A stretch of DNA of 64,000 bases from Ornithodoros turicata. Lineage: Eukaryota; Arthropoda; Arachnida; Ixodida; Argasidae. Of this stretch, positions 34,043 through 46,476 are shown piece after piece (within the stretch, counting starts at the first letter, position 1; every line of letters starts with the position of its first letter). Both the position numbers and the translations under genes were made by a program. Location: assembly GCF_037126465.1 (NCBI RefSeq), contig NC_088202.1, positions 100,843,962-100,907,961 of the forward strand. Reading direction: 5' to 3'. The notes under the pieces are model-generated. The model made no database searches, was not told the DNA's origin, and worked only from the letters and a program-made list of their open reading frames with translations.

Positions 34043-34512
34043 GATTCGCCATTTTGGGCACTGGGATTTGGATCAGGCCAATGAGGCTTTCGCAGACTCC
34101 TGAGGCGCCAGTTTTAAAAAGAAACACAAGAACGTGGTTGGTGGGTTCGAAAGATTCGATTCGCGGTTCCGGGCACTGGGATTCGGACCAGGCCAATGAG
34201 CCTTCCGGCAGACTCCGGAAGCGCCAGTGTTAAACAGAAACAAACGAACGTGGTTGGTGGATTCAAAGATCCGATTCGCCGTTTTGGGCACTAGAATAAG
34301 GATCAGCGCAATGGGGCTTTCGGCGGACACTGGAAGCGCCAATTTTAAAAAGAAACAAACGAACGTGGTTGGTGGATTCAAAGATCCGATTCGCGGTTTC
34401 TGCACTAGAATAAGGATCAGCGCAATGGGGCTTTCGGCGGACACCGGAAGCGCCAATTTTAAAAAGAAACAAACGAACGTGGTTGGTGGATTCGAGAGTT
34501 CGCGGATTCGGT
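34043..34512 (+). repeat. 115-bp tandem repeat, four copies
   Basis: GATTCGCGGTT/GATTCGCCGTT starts occur at 34043, 34158, 34273 and 34388, a constant 115-bp period. Each unit contains GGGCACTGG or GCACTAGAA, AATGGGGCTTTCGG, GGAAGCGCCA and GAACGTGGTTGGTGG. Because 115 is not a multiple of three the long frames across it are not a repeat protein. Confidence 0.85.
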
Positions 34513-35220
34513 TAGCCCATCCCTACCAGGAACCATTAGGTATTCTGCAGATATCGGATACGCGATACAAAAGCCAAGCAGTTCAGATGCACTTGCTGGA
34601 GGCACTGTAAAATGGAACCTTTGAAAAACCATCAATATCTATCAGGCACTCGAATGTTCATTCTTCTCATGTTTCCCGTACAGCACAGATCCATGACAAG
34701 ACAACGAATGAAGCAAAACCCGCTGCTCGTTTGTTCGTGACTGTGTTGCCGGCACAGCGCACTCGTTATTATGTTGCTGGAAAACGTGACCTAAATTTTG
34801 AATTTCTGCTAACATTTGCATAATGTGAATGCGTGTATGAATCGGATAAACCAGACCTACGCATGTTTCTGTCGACCATTTATTGACTGCGCAAGACTGT
34901 CTTTGTTTCGACATGGTCAAGACTCCGTTGGCCCGGCAACGTCCTACTCGATTTGCAGACCATCAAGTTCGCGTTGAACGGAGAAGTAATCGATAGCGTA
35001 ACTTGTTCGCGTTCGAAATGCGCAACAGAAAGGGCAGGAAAGGTAAGCACAAGCAAATGACCAAGTGGGTATGTATCAATACATAGTAATGAACTTACGT
35101 CGGCAACTCAGGGTTGTAATCACTTATATATTTACGGTCGTAAATTTAGTAGACCGTTGATAACGTCACCGTGAAGAGTAGCAAGCCAAGCATCGGCTGA
35201 CTTCTCTTAAAGGAATGCAT
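34513..35220. other. intergenic, no gene recognised
   Basis: No coding region, RNA gene or clear repeat was recognised here. Confidence 0.4.
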
Positions 35221-35863
35221 AGGGTCACCCCCCCCCCCCCCCCAAAAAAAAAAAAAATTCAGATTAAGATGTCCGACGAAAGTGTGTGTGTGTCAATTTA
35301 CCGATTAGCACGAAAGGTTTTGATGTGTGCAATTTGTAAAAAAGAAAAAAAGAGAAAACTCACATAAACACTTAACTCGCCACTCCGGGTATAACGAGTA
35401 GGCGACGCATGATGCCACGTCACCGATGACGTTACAGGTTCCACGCGTTCTGGTTCGCTGGTCAGTGGAGGTCAGCACCCTGTCCCCTTGCCGCCGTAAA
35501 TCAGTTTTACCAGTTCCCCAGGAGAATTGGGGATAGAAGGAGCGGCCGAATCACGACCGAGCCAGGAGCAATGCTTTTTCAGAGCCCCGAACAGCAGACG
35601 ACAGCTAAGTAGCAGACATTTCTCTGAACCAATCAGCGAGCGCTGACACTGTAGCGTCAGCGCGAGGTCTCATGCAGATCACAGGCTGGTATACTGCCCT
35701 CCACCACCGTTGCGCACGGTCGCTTTTTGCGGCTACCTTTAAATTCAGTTTCCGCGATAATTATGAATCTGTGGTGTGAATTACTTCTCATGGTGCATCT
35801 TACTGGCCTACTTAACAGTTTTATAGGAAGAATACAGGGTATTAAAAATGACTTCTGTGCTAC
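35221..35863. mobile_element. TTAA-flanked MITE (piggyBac-type), copy 2
   Basis: 643 bp flanked by TTAA at 35217-35220 and 35864-35867. Aligns end to end with the copy at 2753-3750 apart from the hAT insert and a C-run/A-run near 35230-35260. Its uninterrupted CAGGGTATTAAAAATGAC is the empty-site equivalent of the hAT insertion in copy 1. Confidence 0.7.
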
Positions 35864-36734
35864 TTAACATTTAAAAAGATGAAGCCATACTGTGCCTAAC
35901 GAAACCAGTGGCAGCGTGCATGACTCAGAATCTAATCAGTTGATTGAGTAGCTTTCTACCTCTTCCGGCTAATACGTCTAGCCACACGTAAAGCATACAC
36001 CCCACAGCGGACTGAAGACGACGCAGTCATAATCGCCCCAGACTTTCTTGAACTACCCAGTCACAAAGACGCCAGAATCTGCCGACAAAGAAGACTGACA
36101 AAGCGAATGATACTTATATAGCTCTGCTCTGGATAATTCTTTGTGAGGCTTAATGTGACGGACGGTGAACCGAAGTGGGGGGTTCCCAGACCGATACTGG
36201 AGCGCTTAGAAGTCATGTTGAACCCGACTTGAGAACACCTGGAATTTACTTGCACATATTTCGTAATTAGGAGATCCCGCGTTGGCAAGTGGCATGTAGC
36301 TTTGTTCACAATTTCGTTATAATCTCTGTAGCAAAGCCACTAAGCAGGTTGAGTTCTTCGTTAACAGTAAGGAGTAACTTAGTAAGGAGGCACCCGTCGT
36401 CCATTGAGATTTTTTTTTGGACGCAACTTGTCGACCCAATGCCAGCACAATTTAACCAAGAAAAGTATTTTTCGAAGAATGAGAGGAATGCTGACAGACG
36501 GACATTTTGAACTGCAACTTCTACTAAGAGCCAATACATCATCCACTTTAATTTACAAGGGTCGTTCAAGGTTGTTCGATTCTTTTATTTCTTTAAATAC
36601 AATTTTCAATTCTGTTCTATACATACTCGTATATGCAATTCTGCTATATGTAATGTTATTAAATGCAATTCTATACATACAAAATGCAATTTCAATACAC
36701 GGCCTTCAATTTGGCGTTATGTAATGGAGTATTT

Positions 36735-36994
36735 TTTTATTGCGTGTTAGAGCCGCGGAGCAACTGTGGCTATGAGCGGCGTACAGATGTGGACAGACGG
36801 AGAGAGGACAGCAGGAAGGAGTGGGGGACAGGGGGGTTAGTATGCGTCCTGGGTCGACTTCAGGGGGAACCAAGGGAAAACCTCAGACAGCACAGCCGGT
36901 AATAGGATTCGAACCCACCACCTCCCAGTCTCCAGCACGACCTTGGTTACCACCAACGAGCGGACGCCTTAGCCCACTCGGCCATACCGCTGGT
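36735..36994 (-). mobile_element. tRNA-headed SINE, full length
   Basis: Flanked by an 11-bp duplication ATGGAGTATTT (36724-36734, 36995-37005). The minus-strand head reads GCGGTATGGCCGAGTGGGCT then AAGGCG, a Ser/Leu-tRNA-like A box. The B box is GGGTTCGAATCC, preceded by GAGACTGGGAGG, and the body continues GCCGGCTGTGCTGTCTGAGG. The tail is the AGCAACTGTGG subfamily. Confidence 0.8.
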
Positions 36995-37359
36995 ATGGAG
37001 TATTTCCAGAACGAATGGAAGTAGCACGGACGTCGTTAATATTCAAGGGCGGGGATAAAAATAGCATGGTCAATATACTCCTCCCTGTTTGTAAACAAAT
37101 GACGTCATAGTGTTCGACAGCGCCACCAATTTGGTAGAGTAGAACTACGCTTGAAGCTAGAGGCGAACAAGTTCGCACCCGAAAGCCACGGTCTTGAGGG
37201 GATCACCATGGTCCCCGAAAGGGACGCGACCTTCAGTCCCACTTTTCTTTCAATAGGAGGCAGCGAGCAAGTGTCCATTCGTGGAACCCAGCCCTCCCCT
37301 TCCGATTTGTTTCGGTTTCGGTCAATATACCGACGTCATGATGACGTTTTTCGGGTAGA

Positions 37360-37846
37360 GGTCAATTACAAGCCTGTTTCGATGCTCCCAGTTTTTCAAA
37401 AGGTCTAGAAAAAGTGATTTACAAAAGGGTAATAGGGTTCGTGAGAAAACATGCTCTCTTCAGTGGTGTTCAGTTCGCATTTTGGAGACACAAGTCTACA
37501 GAGCTAAACGTAAAATAAATGATGCTAAGAAAATTCGAAGAGATGTGGACTGTATTAGGAATAGTTTTACATTTTACCGATGCATTCGATACGATCGATG
37601 ATTAAATACTTCTGGGTAAATTGTACCAATATAGTATTAGGGGAAATATACTACAGCTATGGTGAGCTACTACAGCTACTCCGAAATTACTTATCGTGCC
37701 GGAAACAATGCGTACAGATCAATTCTGTGACATCTGACGTGGGCCAGGTAATCGCTGGGTTACCTCAAGGAAGCATATTGGGCCCGCTTTTATTTAACCT
37801 GTACATTAATGATATAGCAAGCACCAGCAGTTCGAGCGATCACTAA
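37360..37846 (+). pseudogene. LINE reverse transcriptase fragment
   Basis: Frame-broken RT of a CR1/L2- or Jockey-like LINE: NYKPVSMLPVFQKV, then in a new frame LEKVIYKRVIGFVRKHALFS, then FTDAFDTIDD, then AGLPQGSILGPLLFNLYIND. The order corresponds to RT motifs 2 to 4; the catalytic YADD block is missing where the fragment ends. At least two frameshifts and a stop. It is not a copy of the LINE at 59797-64000 at the level of detail visible. Confidence 0.7.
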
Positions 37847-38827
37847 TGCACATTATAACTACAGTACAAAACATATATTTACTTCTCTTTCCCTCATACG
37901 GGTGACAAAATTATACGAATATCGATTATGCTCACCCTATAAGCGTGCATATTTAAATGATACATACTCACTCTCTTAGTCTCGCAAACTTGGTAAAGAA
38001 TGACAAAACACGCTGTTTGTGCAGTCCCCATTTGGCAGATTCAGAAGCCAAGAACGAACTACGGCACACAACTTTTGTCATACACTCTACCAGCTCTACT
38101 AAATACTTTCCACTCATGTAACTTATTGACCCTAAATCTGCGAACCATCAGATCCCCCTTCTTTGCTCCTGATGAATGAATCTGTATTTACTGTGATTAT
38201 ACTACAGTACAATGTATCCTGTTGTACTATCAAAATTTCAATATGTCCTTTGTGCTTTTTGAATTTATGTGTCTGCGGCAATGATGGCTGTGAAATATGG
38301 ACTTTCTCCTTTTTGTAGACACATCTGAGCCGTTCTGTTACAATTATACAGGGCAGAGACACGTCAAGCTACAGATAGTGAAGTCAGTGACAACTTAAGT
38401 CCTACAGTTGGGACTGCCCACTCATCCGTGGAAGGCTCCTGCGATTGGCTACCAGCCTTTGCACGACGCCCTGCTTTGCGATGTAGTGCCGGCTTCCCGT
38501 CGCTCTCTCTCTCTCTCTCTCCCCCTGTCCCCATTTGGCCGCGCCGCAATACATTCGCGCGCGTGGAGCGATTCTTGTGTGGGGGCGGGGTCAACAGTAT
38601 GACTTATGTTGACACTGACTATAGCTTTTTCCCCTACCCTGTAGTGCATATTACTGTACATGATTATCGTGTGTCGAAATAAAAAATACAAAGCTTTAAA
38701 TTCAATTTAAAGATTTGAATTGAATTTATAATCACTGATATTGATATTGTATCGTATCATATCTGATATAGTCTATTGCCAATAGGCTATGTGTCACTTT
38801 GATGTGAAGAAGCAGAGCACGAGGAGT

Positions 38828-39113
38828 TTTTTTTAATTCCGTGTTTTAGCGCCGCGAAGCAACTGTGTCTATGAGCGGCGTACAGACGTGGACAGATGGA
38901 GAGAGGACAGCAGGAAAGAGTGGGGAATAGGGGGGTTAGTATGCGTCCTGGGCCGTCTTCAGCGGGAACTGTTCCGACATTCGTCTGGAAAGCCTTCGGA
39001 AAACCCAGGGAAAACCTCAGACAGCACAGCCGGTGACAGGATTCGAACCCGTGTCACCTCCCAGTCTCGGCGTGGAAAGCGATCATCCTAACCACTATGA
39101 TACTGGAACCGGT
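38828..39113 (-). mobile_element. tRNA-headed SINE with a different head
   Basis: The minus-strand head reads TCCAGTATCATAGTGGTTAG then GATGATCGC, an Asp/Glu/Gly-like A box, followed by the shared GAGACTGGGAGGT and B box GGGTTCGAATCC. The body and AGCAACTGTG tail match the copy at 36735-36994. Flanks AGCACGAGGAG and AACACGAAGAAG may be an imperfect duplication. Confidence 0.75.
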
Positions 39114-39571
39114 AGAACACGAAGAAGAAATACCAGAGCAGGAAAGGAAACTGCAACTCAATAGACGATTTCAGGATATCCCGGTGCTCCTTGCACACGC
39201 GTTGTATTCGGAGCGGTTATTGTCATGACTCATGAGGAAAGGGAGAACAGTCTTCCACGTTTCGTTTTCGCTGGCTTGTCATCTCGTGGACAATGGACCG
39301 AGCATGGAAACCATAAGGCTAGAAGAAAAGCTGTGGGAGAGAGTAATGGGGGAGAGCAAAGGAGTTGTACGAAGGCGAGACCTCATTCCAGCGTCGAAGT
39401 CCCGGAGGCGCCATAGGACCTTTTTCACATATGCGTCGTGTCCTGGCAGCTCTCCAGCGAACCACGCTCACGTAAAACCTCACAAAGGATCAAAACCGGT
39501 CCGGAGTGGGGCCGACGAGCTCGCGCCGTTCGTGCGGTCTCCCCACTTGTCCCCACTTCTGTTGTCCGGTC

Positions 39572-40510
39572 AGGGGTGGGCAGTAATACTATTTTTTCGT
39601 ATTATAATACTAATACATAATACTCCACAAAAACACGTATTATAATACTAATACAACTACTGTATTATAATACATTATGGTAATAAAGGAATACATAAAG
39701 CCCAGGGCGTACACGACATTTATTTCACGATTTACAGTGTCTGTTGTATGAAACAATAGATGCATTACTGATTATTTGGCTTTAATAACATTTTCTCAAA
39801 AATCCAATCTTTGAGTCAGTGGTGGATCCTTGGGGGGGGGGGGGAAGTCACTTTATACATTGGATTTTCCTCTCTCCCCTCCCCTACTACGCGCCCCGAC
39901 AAAGAAACCCCCCCTCCTCAAACCGAGCTTCTGGATCCGCCCCCGCTTCGAGTGCTCTCCTGTATGGTCGAAGCAAAGAACGTCTTGTGGCATATTGAAT
40001 ATGCCACAAAACGTCTAAGACATGTCCCCCTAAGGCTAGCCAGGGTTAAGGGCAGCTGTCCATCCTGAGCTGCCCCCCCTCCCAGTGTGGGAGGGGGGAG
40101 CGAAGATTTCCCGTGTACCAGAAGTAGAAGCCAGCCCTGGTGCGTACATTAACCTTGGACACAGAGCTAGAAATACTTCCGGTTGTTCCTTTCTTCCTGG
40201 TGAATTTTATGACCAGAGAGTGTACACTGACTAATCCCCGAAAGAATAGGTGTTCAAAGAGCTGACGACCAAAAACGTGTGGTGTGCTGACCCACCTGAC
40301 CGGATTAGCCCATTCGGGGTGAACGAACACATCAAAATCCCAAAAGTATTACTGGGGTATTATAATACTTGTAATACGCTTTTCTGCGTATTATAATACT
40401 AATACAAATACATTTTAAAATCTGTATTATAATACGTAATACTAATACAAAAATGTATTACAGTAATACTATTATAATACCAAGTATCATAATAGTGCCC
40501 AGCCCGTCCC
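39572..40510. mobile_element. palindromic-word-array element E2 (GTATTATAATAC)
   Basis: Left end GGGGTGGGCAGTAATACTAT and right end (inverted) CGGGCTGGGCACTATTATGA. About 95 bp at the left and 150 bp at the right are arrays of GTATTATAATACTAATAC. The middle has no recognised gene. No 8-bp duplication could be confirmed. Confidence 0.6.
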
Positions 40511-40672
40511 TATACTGCGCCATCTAGTGAAGACGGAGGTAACCCCTTTCCGGCGCCTCGGGGTCATGCGGATAGGCCCTTGTGAAAAAGGTCCGGCCCT
40601 TTCCACACGTGAAGGCCAGGAGCATTCGTCGCCCTGGTATCCAATACAATCCAAGTCGTGCTTTCTTCCACT

Positions 40673-41446
40673 CAGTGTTGCCAAGTTTGGGGAAAAGTCG
40701 CTAACTTTACCGGATCACGGGGTCTGTCTAGGGACAAAGTTTGTATTTGGCATTAGCGGATTTTTTTGTGACTTTCTGATATGTTATGCGACTTTTCTAG
40801 CGACACAAACGTTCCTTCATACGTTCCTTTAAACGTCAAGACGACAAGCTTTCGCGGAGAATATGAAATCTCGCCATCTTTTTCCGGCCGTGCTTGGCAG
40901 GTATCCTGGGATACCTGCCCTGATTTGAAAGGGGTGAAGGAAATCTGAACCTCAACCTGGACCTGCTCACGGTCAACCACCTGTCTGCGTGCGTCGTGCA
41001 GTTTCATTTCTGCTCTTCGCAGCACTACTTCCTCTTGGCTGTTTCCAGTTTGCCCCTTTCCTGACGCGCCACACGGACTATACAGATGCATGGGCTTTCC
41101 AAAATGCATCCTAAGTAGGCCCAGAAGTACCGCAAGGCCTGGGAGATCAGCATTCAAGGGATGGCTGCATCCAAACAAAGACAGCGACGCAAGGGCCCAG
41201 TACGCCTACTGCAAGTGTGAGATTTATTCGAGGCTTCCAGACATATACATAAGGAAGCACATTAACCTGCAAAAACACGAGAACGCACCGGAACCTTTTC
41301 CAAACAATAAACAAACCACCATTACGTTCGGTGCCTCCGATGACAAAACCAGAACAATTTCAGCAGAAGATGTTCAAAGTTCCGAATTTCATTTGCTTTC
41401 GCTCATTATTAACCACTCAGACTTAGGGCTTAGCCTCGTTTTGTGA
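40673..41446 (+). mobile_element. 5' part of a hAT-like element with BED-like N terminus
   Basis: Starts CAGTGTTGCCAAGTTTGGGG, a CAGTG-type hAT terminus. A + strand frame from 41090 to 41446 contains FKGWLHPNKDSDARAQYAYC, then CKCEIYSRLPDI and HINLQKHENA, resembling the C-x2-C ... H-x4-H zinc region at the N terminus of hAT transposases. The frame stops at 41446 and no DDE core follows, so the element is truncated or internally deleted. Confidence 0.45.
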
Positions 41447-41732
41447 TGTCCTCTCTTGGCCGTCTAGCATACTCATTCGCTGAAACATCCGGTATTCATA
41501 TACAGGGTATGTTCCTTTAATTCGTTACATAATTTTTATTAAAAAAACTAGCGTAAAAAACGTTTTTGCATGTGGGCTATACGACCAGGGGGAGGTGAAT
41601 TTATTGGCAGAAAAGAAAAAAAAAAAGGAAAAGGAAAGATAAAAGAGTACTACCAGGCGAACATCCTGTAGGACAGCGTTTGCAACTAAAATTCATTAAT
41701 TAACTTATTAATGAGATGTTTTCTGGAAAATG

Positions 41733-42500
41733 CGAGATGGCAGAATTGGAGCCAGTCATCATTCAAATCCGCCATCCTTATTAAACGCCCTGTGAAGCGA
41801 GCGTACTTTCAGATATAAAATCAAATTTCGCTATGCAAATGAGCCGGGACTAGAACTACGCACATCTCTAGAGCAGAAACGCAAGAACTAAACGTACCTT
41901 GAGACATACATTCCCGAATTTTGCTATCCAAACGAGTCTAAACCAGAACTGTGCACTTCTCCAGAGCAGAAACGACAAGACCGTTGGCTGATCTGGGCGT
42001 GGTGGTGGTGGTGGTGATAGGGCTTGCCGTTGTCGGCCTCACGTATGTGGGCAACGTCACGACTCACGCCCTGGGGGAATGTGCGTCCTGGGCCGACTTC
42101 TAAGGGAACTGTGCCGACATATGTCTGAAAGCGTCTGAGGAAAACCCAGGAAAAACCCCAGACAGCACAGCCGGCACCGGGATTCGAACCCGGGTACCTC
42201 CCAGTCTCGACCTGATCTGGGCGTTCTATCTGGTAATCTGCCAACAGATTAGCGCCTACTCCAATCAGCTCCCTCGCTCCAATTTACGTGGCCCTCTCAC
42301 GTGGAATGCATGGAATGCGTGGAGTGCATGGAATGCTCCTTCTGAGGTCGAGTAGTACATAGTTCTGGTTTCAGCTCATTTGCATAGCAAAATCCGGGAA
42401 CTTATATCTCAAGGTATACGGGGGGGTTCGCGTCTCAGGGTGTTTAGTAAGCACGATGGATTGGAATAATGACTGGATCCAATTCTGCTATCACGCATTT
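41733..42500. mobile_element. inverted-repeat element with SINE in its loop
   Basis: The left arm (about 41733-41950) and the right arm (about 42345-42500, inverted) share GCAGAATTGGANCCAGTCAT, TTTCGCTATGCAAATGAGC and ACTAGAACTA-like segments. The loop contains the SINE 42001-42212 with perfect duplication. Outer borders were not defined, so coordinates are those of the paired arms. Confidence 0.5.
42001..42212 (-). mobile_element. SINE copy with perfect 12-bp duplication
   Basis: Flanked by TGATCTGGGCGT at 41989-42000 and 42213-42224. Minus strand begins GGTCGAGACTGGGAGG, has the B box GGGTTCGAATCCC, the shared body, and a (CCA)n tail. The A-box half is absent, so it inserted 5'-truncated. 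Confidence 0.8.
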
Positions 42501-43861
42501 CTCACGCGTCGGAGGCGAACTGGCCATGACATCATACACAAAAAATATGTTGCCGATTCGTGGACGGGCTTTTGCGAGCAAACTGCAAAATTTGCAAACA
42601 AGCTTGCATACTTCGCCATGAAATATTTTTTAATTTGACCTGGAGACAAGATTGTATCTAACCGTTGACACAGAATCTTACGGGAAATGTAATATAGCCG
42701 TTCACTGTCAACATGATTACCGGAGCCCGTTTTCCTCTTTGAACTTCTTCGTCAGAACATACCTCCGTCGGCGCCGTCGAGCTCCGTCGAGCTGCTGAGT
42801 ACCGAACGATCCATAGACGCTGTGTGTGTCGCATAATATCTTGCTCCATTGCTGACAATTTGCCTTTCGCCATATTTCAAGTGATTTCGACGGCAGATAT
42901 ACGACGTCGTTGTTGTCCAAAGCGAAAGCATGCACCCACATGGTCCCGCAGGGTGTGTCCTCCTCGTGGTTCACCGTTGGCTGAGAGAATTGGATGGCGA
43001 TGACGTAAGCCCGTTGCCCACATACGTGAGGCCGACAACGGCAAGCCCTATCACCACCACCACCCGCTTCGAAGGAATATATCCAGCGCTCATGCCCTGC
43101 TACTTTTGTCTGGTAACTGCGCCCCCGTTGTACTGTATATACGGTTAAAAGTCGATGTGTGTACGATAGTGAGGGATCATGAGAACGGTTTCCTGCAGAG
43201 TATTCGGAATTCAGGAAAATAATTTCATGGTCCCTTTAAGTTATGCAGCTGATTTCGCCCAGGCACCATACCTCGGCGCGTGAATAAACCTTCATTCGTT
43301 TGTTCACTGCCTCCATGTCCAGCCTCGTCTCTGCGTAGTCCCAATTGGTATAATTACCACCACACCCGTCGGCAAGATGGAATACACATCTCGACATCCG
43401 CCTGCCATCTGCGGCTAAGCCGCTTCCTTACCGTCAGCACGATGCTGTTTGTCAAGGACGTTGCCAGGACCAACCCATTCTTGAGGTCCATTGACCCAAC
43501 AATGGAGTACACTATTCGCAGTCGTGTTCCAAGGATGGAAGAATCTGTCATCCATCGGCTCCGAGCAGCTGCTGCAGAACCGGGTGCAGCTAGCAAATTA
43601 AAGTGTCAAGAGTTTCATCGAGGAGGTCGTGCGCGGTCATTCTCTTGCCGTGGGTGCGCTCGTGTAACAAGGGTCAAGGGAGCAATTCCATCGCATGTTG
43701 GGTCTTTTAGCCAGATTGGGTCAGGATTTTAGCCTAAGGAATTGTCATGAGTGAGTCCAACAGAGAGTGGGGGTACGTGGGCTAGCGGCATAGATACGTG
43801 CATCAAAGTGGTAGAGAACGTGACAGATCCTCGCGAAGACATTCTGGTGCAGACGTGAGGT
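42501..43861. other. intergenic, one SINE scrap
   Basis: A + strand scrap of SINE tail, GTGAGGCCGACAACGGCAAG then CCCTATCACCACC, lies at 43024-43068. A + strand frame of 150 codons at 43280-43732 has no recognised domain. GGTCCCTTTAAGT at 43230 resembles the TTAA MITE ends. Confidence 0.4.
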
Positions 43862-44050
43862 GGTGGTTAGTAGTGCTGAACGAGCTCGCCGTTGTCGGCG
43901 TCACCGAGGTGGGTAACGTCACGACTAACGCTCTGGGGGGAATGTGCGTCCTGGGACAACTTCGAGGGGAACTGTGCCGGCATATGTCTGACAGCGTCTG
44001 AGGAAAACCCACGAAAAAACCCGGACAGCACGGCCGACACCGGGATTCGT
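43862..44050 (-). mobile_element. SINE copy, degenerate
   Basis: Minus-strand copy of the shared body: GTCGTGACGTTACCCACCTC, GCCGGCACAGTTCCCC, TTTCCTCAGACGCTGTCAGA. The B-box region reads CACGAATCCCGGTG and the head is lost. Confidence 0.65.
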
Positions 44051-44710
44051 GATTCGGGAGACGTGAGGGACCTTGGACCGGACCAGGCTGCTACACCTTT
44101 GACACCACCCGCTTCAGACCTTTTGACCTTCACATATTTTCCAGTCATACTTTCAACCGCTGAGCCCTACTGTCTCAAGTCTTGGTGTTCCAACTTGAAG
44201 TTCGCATTCAATCCATCCCCGCAATGCTGGGATTGCGCTTGATTATCACCTGGGTTCATCTGCATCGAATTCGTACCTCACTGGTGCTAAACCCCTTTAT
44301 GATTGTTTCTCCGTCGCAGTTCCTGATCGTCACATGCTAGTACCTCGTCCCAACCTTCAGCGATGGCCGGCCACCCCGTACAACAACAACGCAGGAATGT
44401 TGGCGACTCCTTCGCCAGGAGGGGATGACCAGCCCATACGTCGTATGTTTTTAGTTACAGAAGGCGAATACGTAATTCACTATTATTAGTTCTCGCACAA
44501 ACTCCACATGTGAGTGTACAACACACATTCAAACAAACCTTAAAGGTACTATAAAGCAGTCGAGGTTGAACCTATACAACGGCATGACGTGAGAGTGCTA
44601 GACTCAAAGGTTCAGCACAATAAGTAATATGCGCAGGAGTTTACTCGAAGTATTTTTAATTGGTAAATAAAAATGCAGTCAAGAATGTCGGGCCGACGCC
44701 TGGTGGGTCC

Positions 44711-45054
44711 TGTGGGAAAACTACCGCCCCTGCCCAACTGGGCACGGGGCTCCCACTCCCGGGGCCTTTCGCATCCGTTCGCCTCGCCGGAGGTAGTACG
44801 AAACAACCATTCAAATAGCAGAGAAACAACAATTTATTACCATACTTGCATACCCTGCGACGCCAACGATCCGTGACCAGCTCGAGGATCCCCCGGGAAG
44901 TGCTCCAATATAAACACGCCCGCCTTTTTAAGGGTATCGATGACAGTCTTCGGCGCCCCCTACTACTACACGTGTACGATATCAACGGACGATAAGCGGC
45001 TGCACCGGCCGCGAGATCACTATCACTATCAAGTCACTATCTCCAAACCCAACA
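44711..45054 (-). repeat. 3' LTR of the tRNA-Lys element
   Basis: On the minus strand begins TGTTGGGTTTGGAG and ends TTTTCCCACA. An AATAAA poly(A) signal (minus) lies in GGTAATAAATTG. Confidence 0.85.
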
Positions 45055-45751
45055 CTCCCCCGACCAAAAAACTGGACTTGCCGTCACGGCACTGAAAAAC
45101 AAAAGAAGTCCCAGGGCGCGATCACACACACCAATTCAGTTCATATTTTCAGAGAAGGTCGTCCATGTCGTCGTCGGGAATGTCGATTAGGACGTCATTT
45201 CCTCTTGGCGGCTCTGCAGGTTGCTGCTCCATGTCCCGTAACATCTTGTGTCTTTGTTGGTCTGTGTCTTTGGATGATCGCAAGGGCTGCTACCACATCG
45301 GCATCTCGAACCCTCGAAGCCCGGGCGGCCTCTGTCCTGGCGCGGTGGAGGAACGTGGAGGTAGGGGCCTCCTGCGGCGAGAACTTGCTGGATTCCGAGT
45401 TTGCTGGGTCGACTAAAATAAAAAAGGAAAGGTAATACAGGAAAGTGACCAGAAGGAATCTCCCGGCGAAGAGGCGTCGTTGGACCCTCTAATCGCTATG
45501 AAGTCGCGGTCGTGTGATTGACAGCCAACTGAATGCCAGGACGAGTCAGGAGCACTAGATCCTAGTGACCGACGTTTCGGCGGCCACCTACACGGCCTGT
45601 AAGGTCGCATACTGTAGGCAGTACTGTATCGGTCGTGAGTCCGTCTGCATGTCGGCGCTCAACCGAAATTAATCCCCGTCGAACACGTGCAACGCGGTTC
45701 TAACGTCTGATCCGGCTTAGGCGGGGATGGTATTCGAGTTCAGCTAAGAGG

Positions 45752-46030
45752 TCACCTTGTATAGCACGAACCTCCTACGCCATCCTTCCCGGCTGGTGAA
45801 GTGACGGGCTCGAAAATTGGGCGAACGCGTGAGTGGCACTGACGGATAGCCGATGCGACCTTCCGCGCTTCAGTCGCAGAGGAAACAACCCTACTGAACG
45901 GCCGAAGTGAAGCCCGAACGAATTCTACATGGCTCTCGTCGCAAAGCTGAGTACGCTTATGCAGCTCCTTTCGGAAACGGCGTTCGTAGAGATCAGCATG
46001 TTCGTAATCCGGCAGGAGAAATTCGCTCAT
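45752..46030 (-). pseudogene. gag remnant in the tRNA-Lys LTR element
   Basis: A 92-codon minus-strand frame includes FLLPDYEHADLYERRFRKEL, HKRTQLCDESHVEFVRASL and KVASAIRQCHSRVRP. The pattern of a PDDYE-alr-eL start, RTQ-DES-EYV and EKV-R-I-CHP-RP is that of gypsy/BEL-type retrotransposon Gag capsid regions known from arthropods. No zinc knuckle, protease or RT follows, confirming internal deletion. Confidence 0.5.
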
Positions 46031-46476
46031 GAACCGTGCTGGGAGTCATGGAATGACGTGCAACTCGGCTGCAGCCGATGCCCACGAACGGCCTCTCCGA
46101 GCGTGCCGCCAGCGCAGCTGACGCGGCGTCAGGTAGCGGTAGCGAGTGTACTGCGGACGCTAACCTGTGCGGAGTCGTGGATGAGACGCCATCGATACGG
46201 CGGACTGCCGCGCGAGCCCTGCGGGTACTACTGCGACCAAGTCAGGCGTCCTACTAGAGCAGGGCCGGGGAACTGCGAGTGCCTCAGTCTTGCTCCAGAG
46301 TCGCAGCCACGTAGCAGCTTACAACTGACCGGGAGCGACGAGCTAGTCACGGAGAACAAACATAAAACAATTAGCAACGCCGAAAACAACTTGCCGGCCC
46401 AAACCGCCAACATACGTGGCACATGACATACGAGAACCCTCCACCGAACGGACTCGGGCCCCACGTTGGGCGCCAT

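Noticed and set aside
34227..34610. Repeat protein spanning 127 codons
   Set aside because: The frame crosses a 115-bp tandem repeat whose period is not a multiple of three; similarity between units is at the DNA level.
43280..43732. 150-codon + strand gene
   Set aside because: No recognisable domain, signal or splice context; region rich in SINE scraps.
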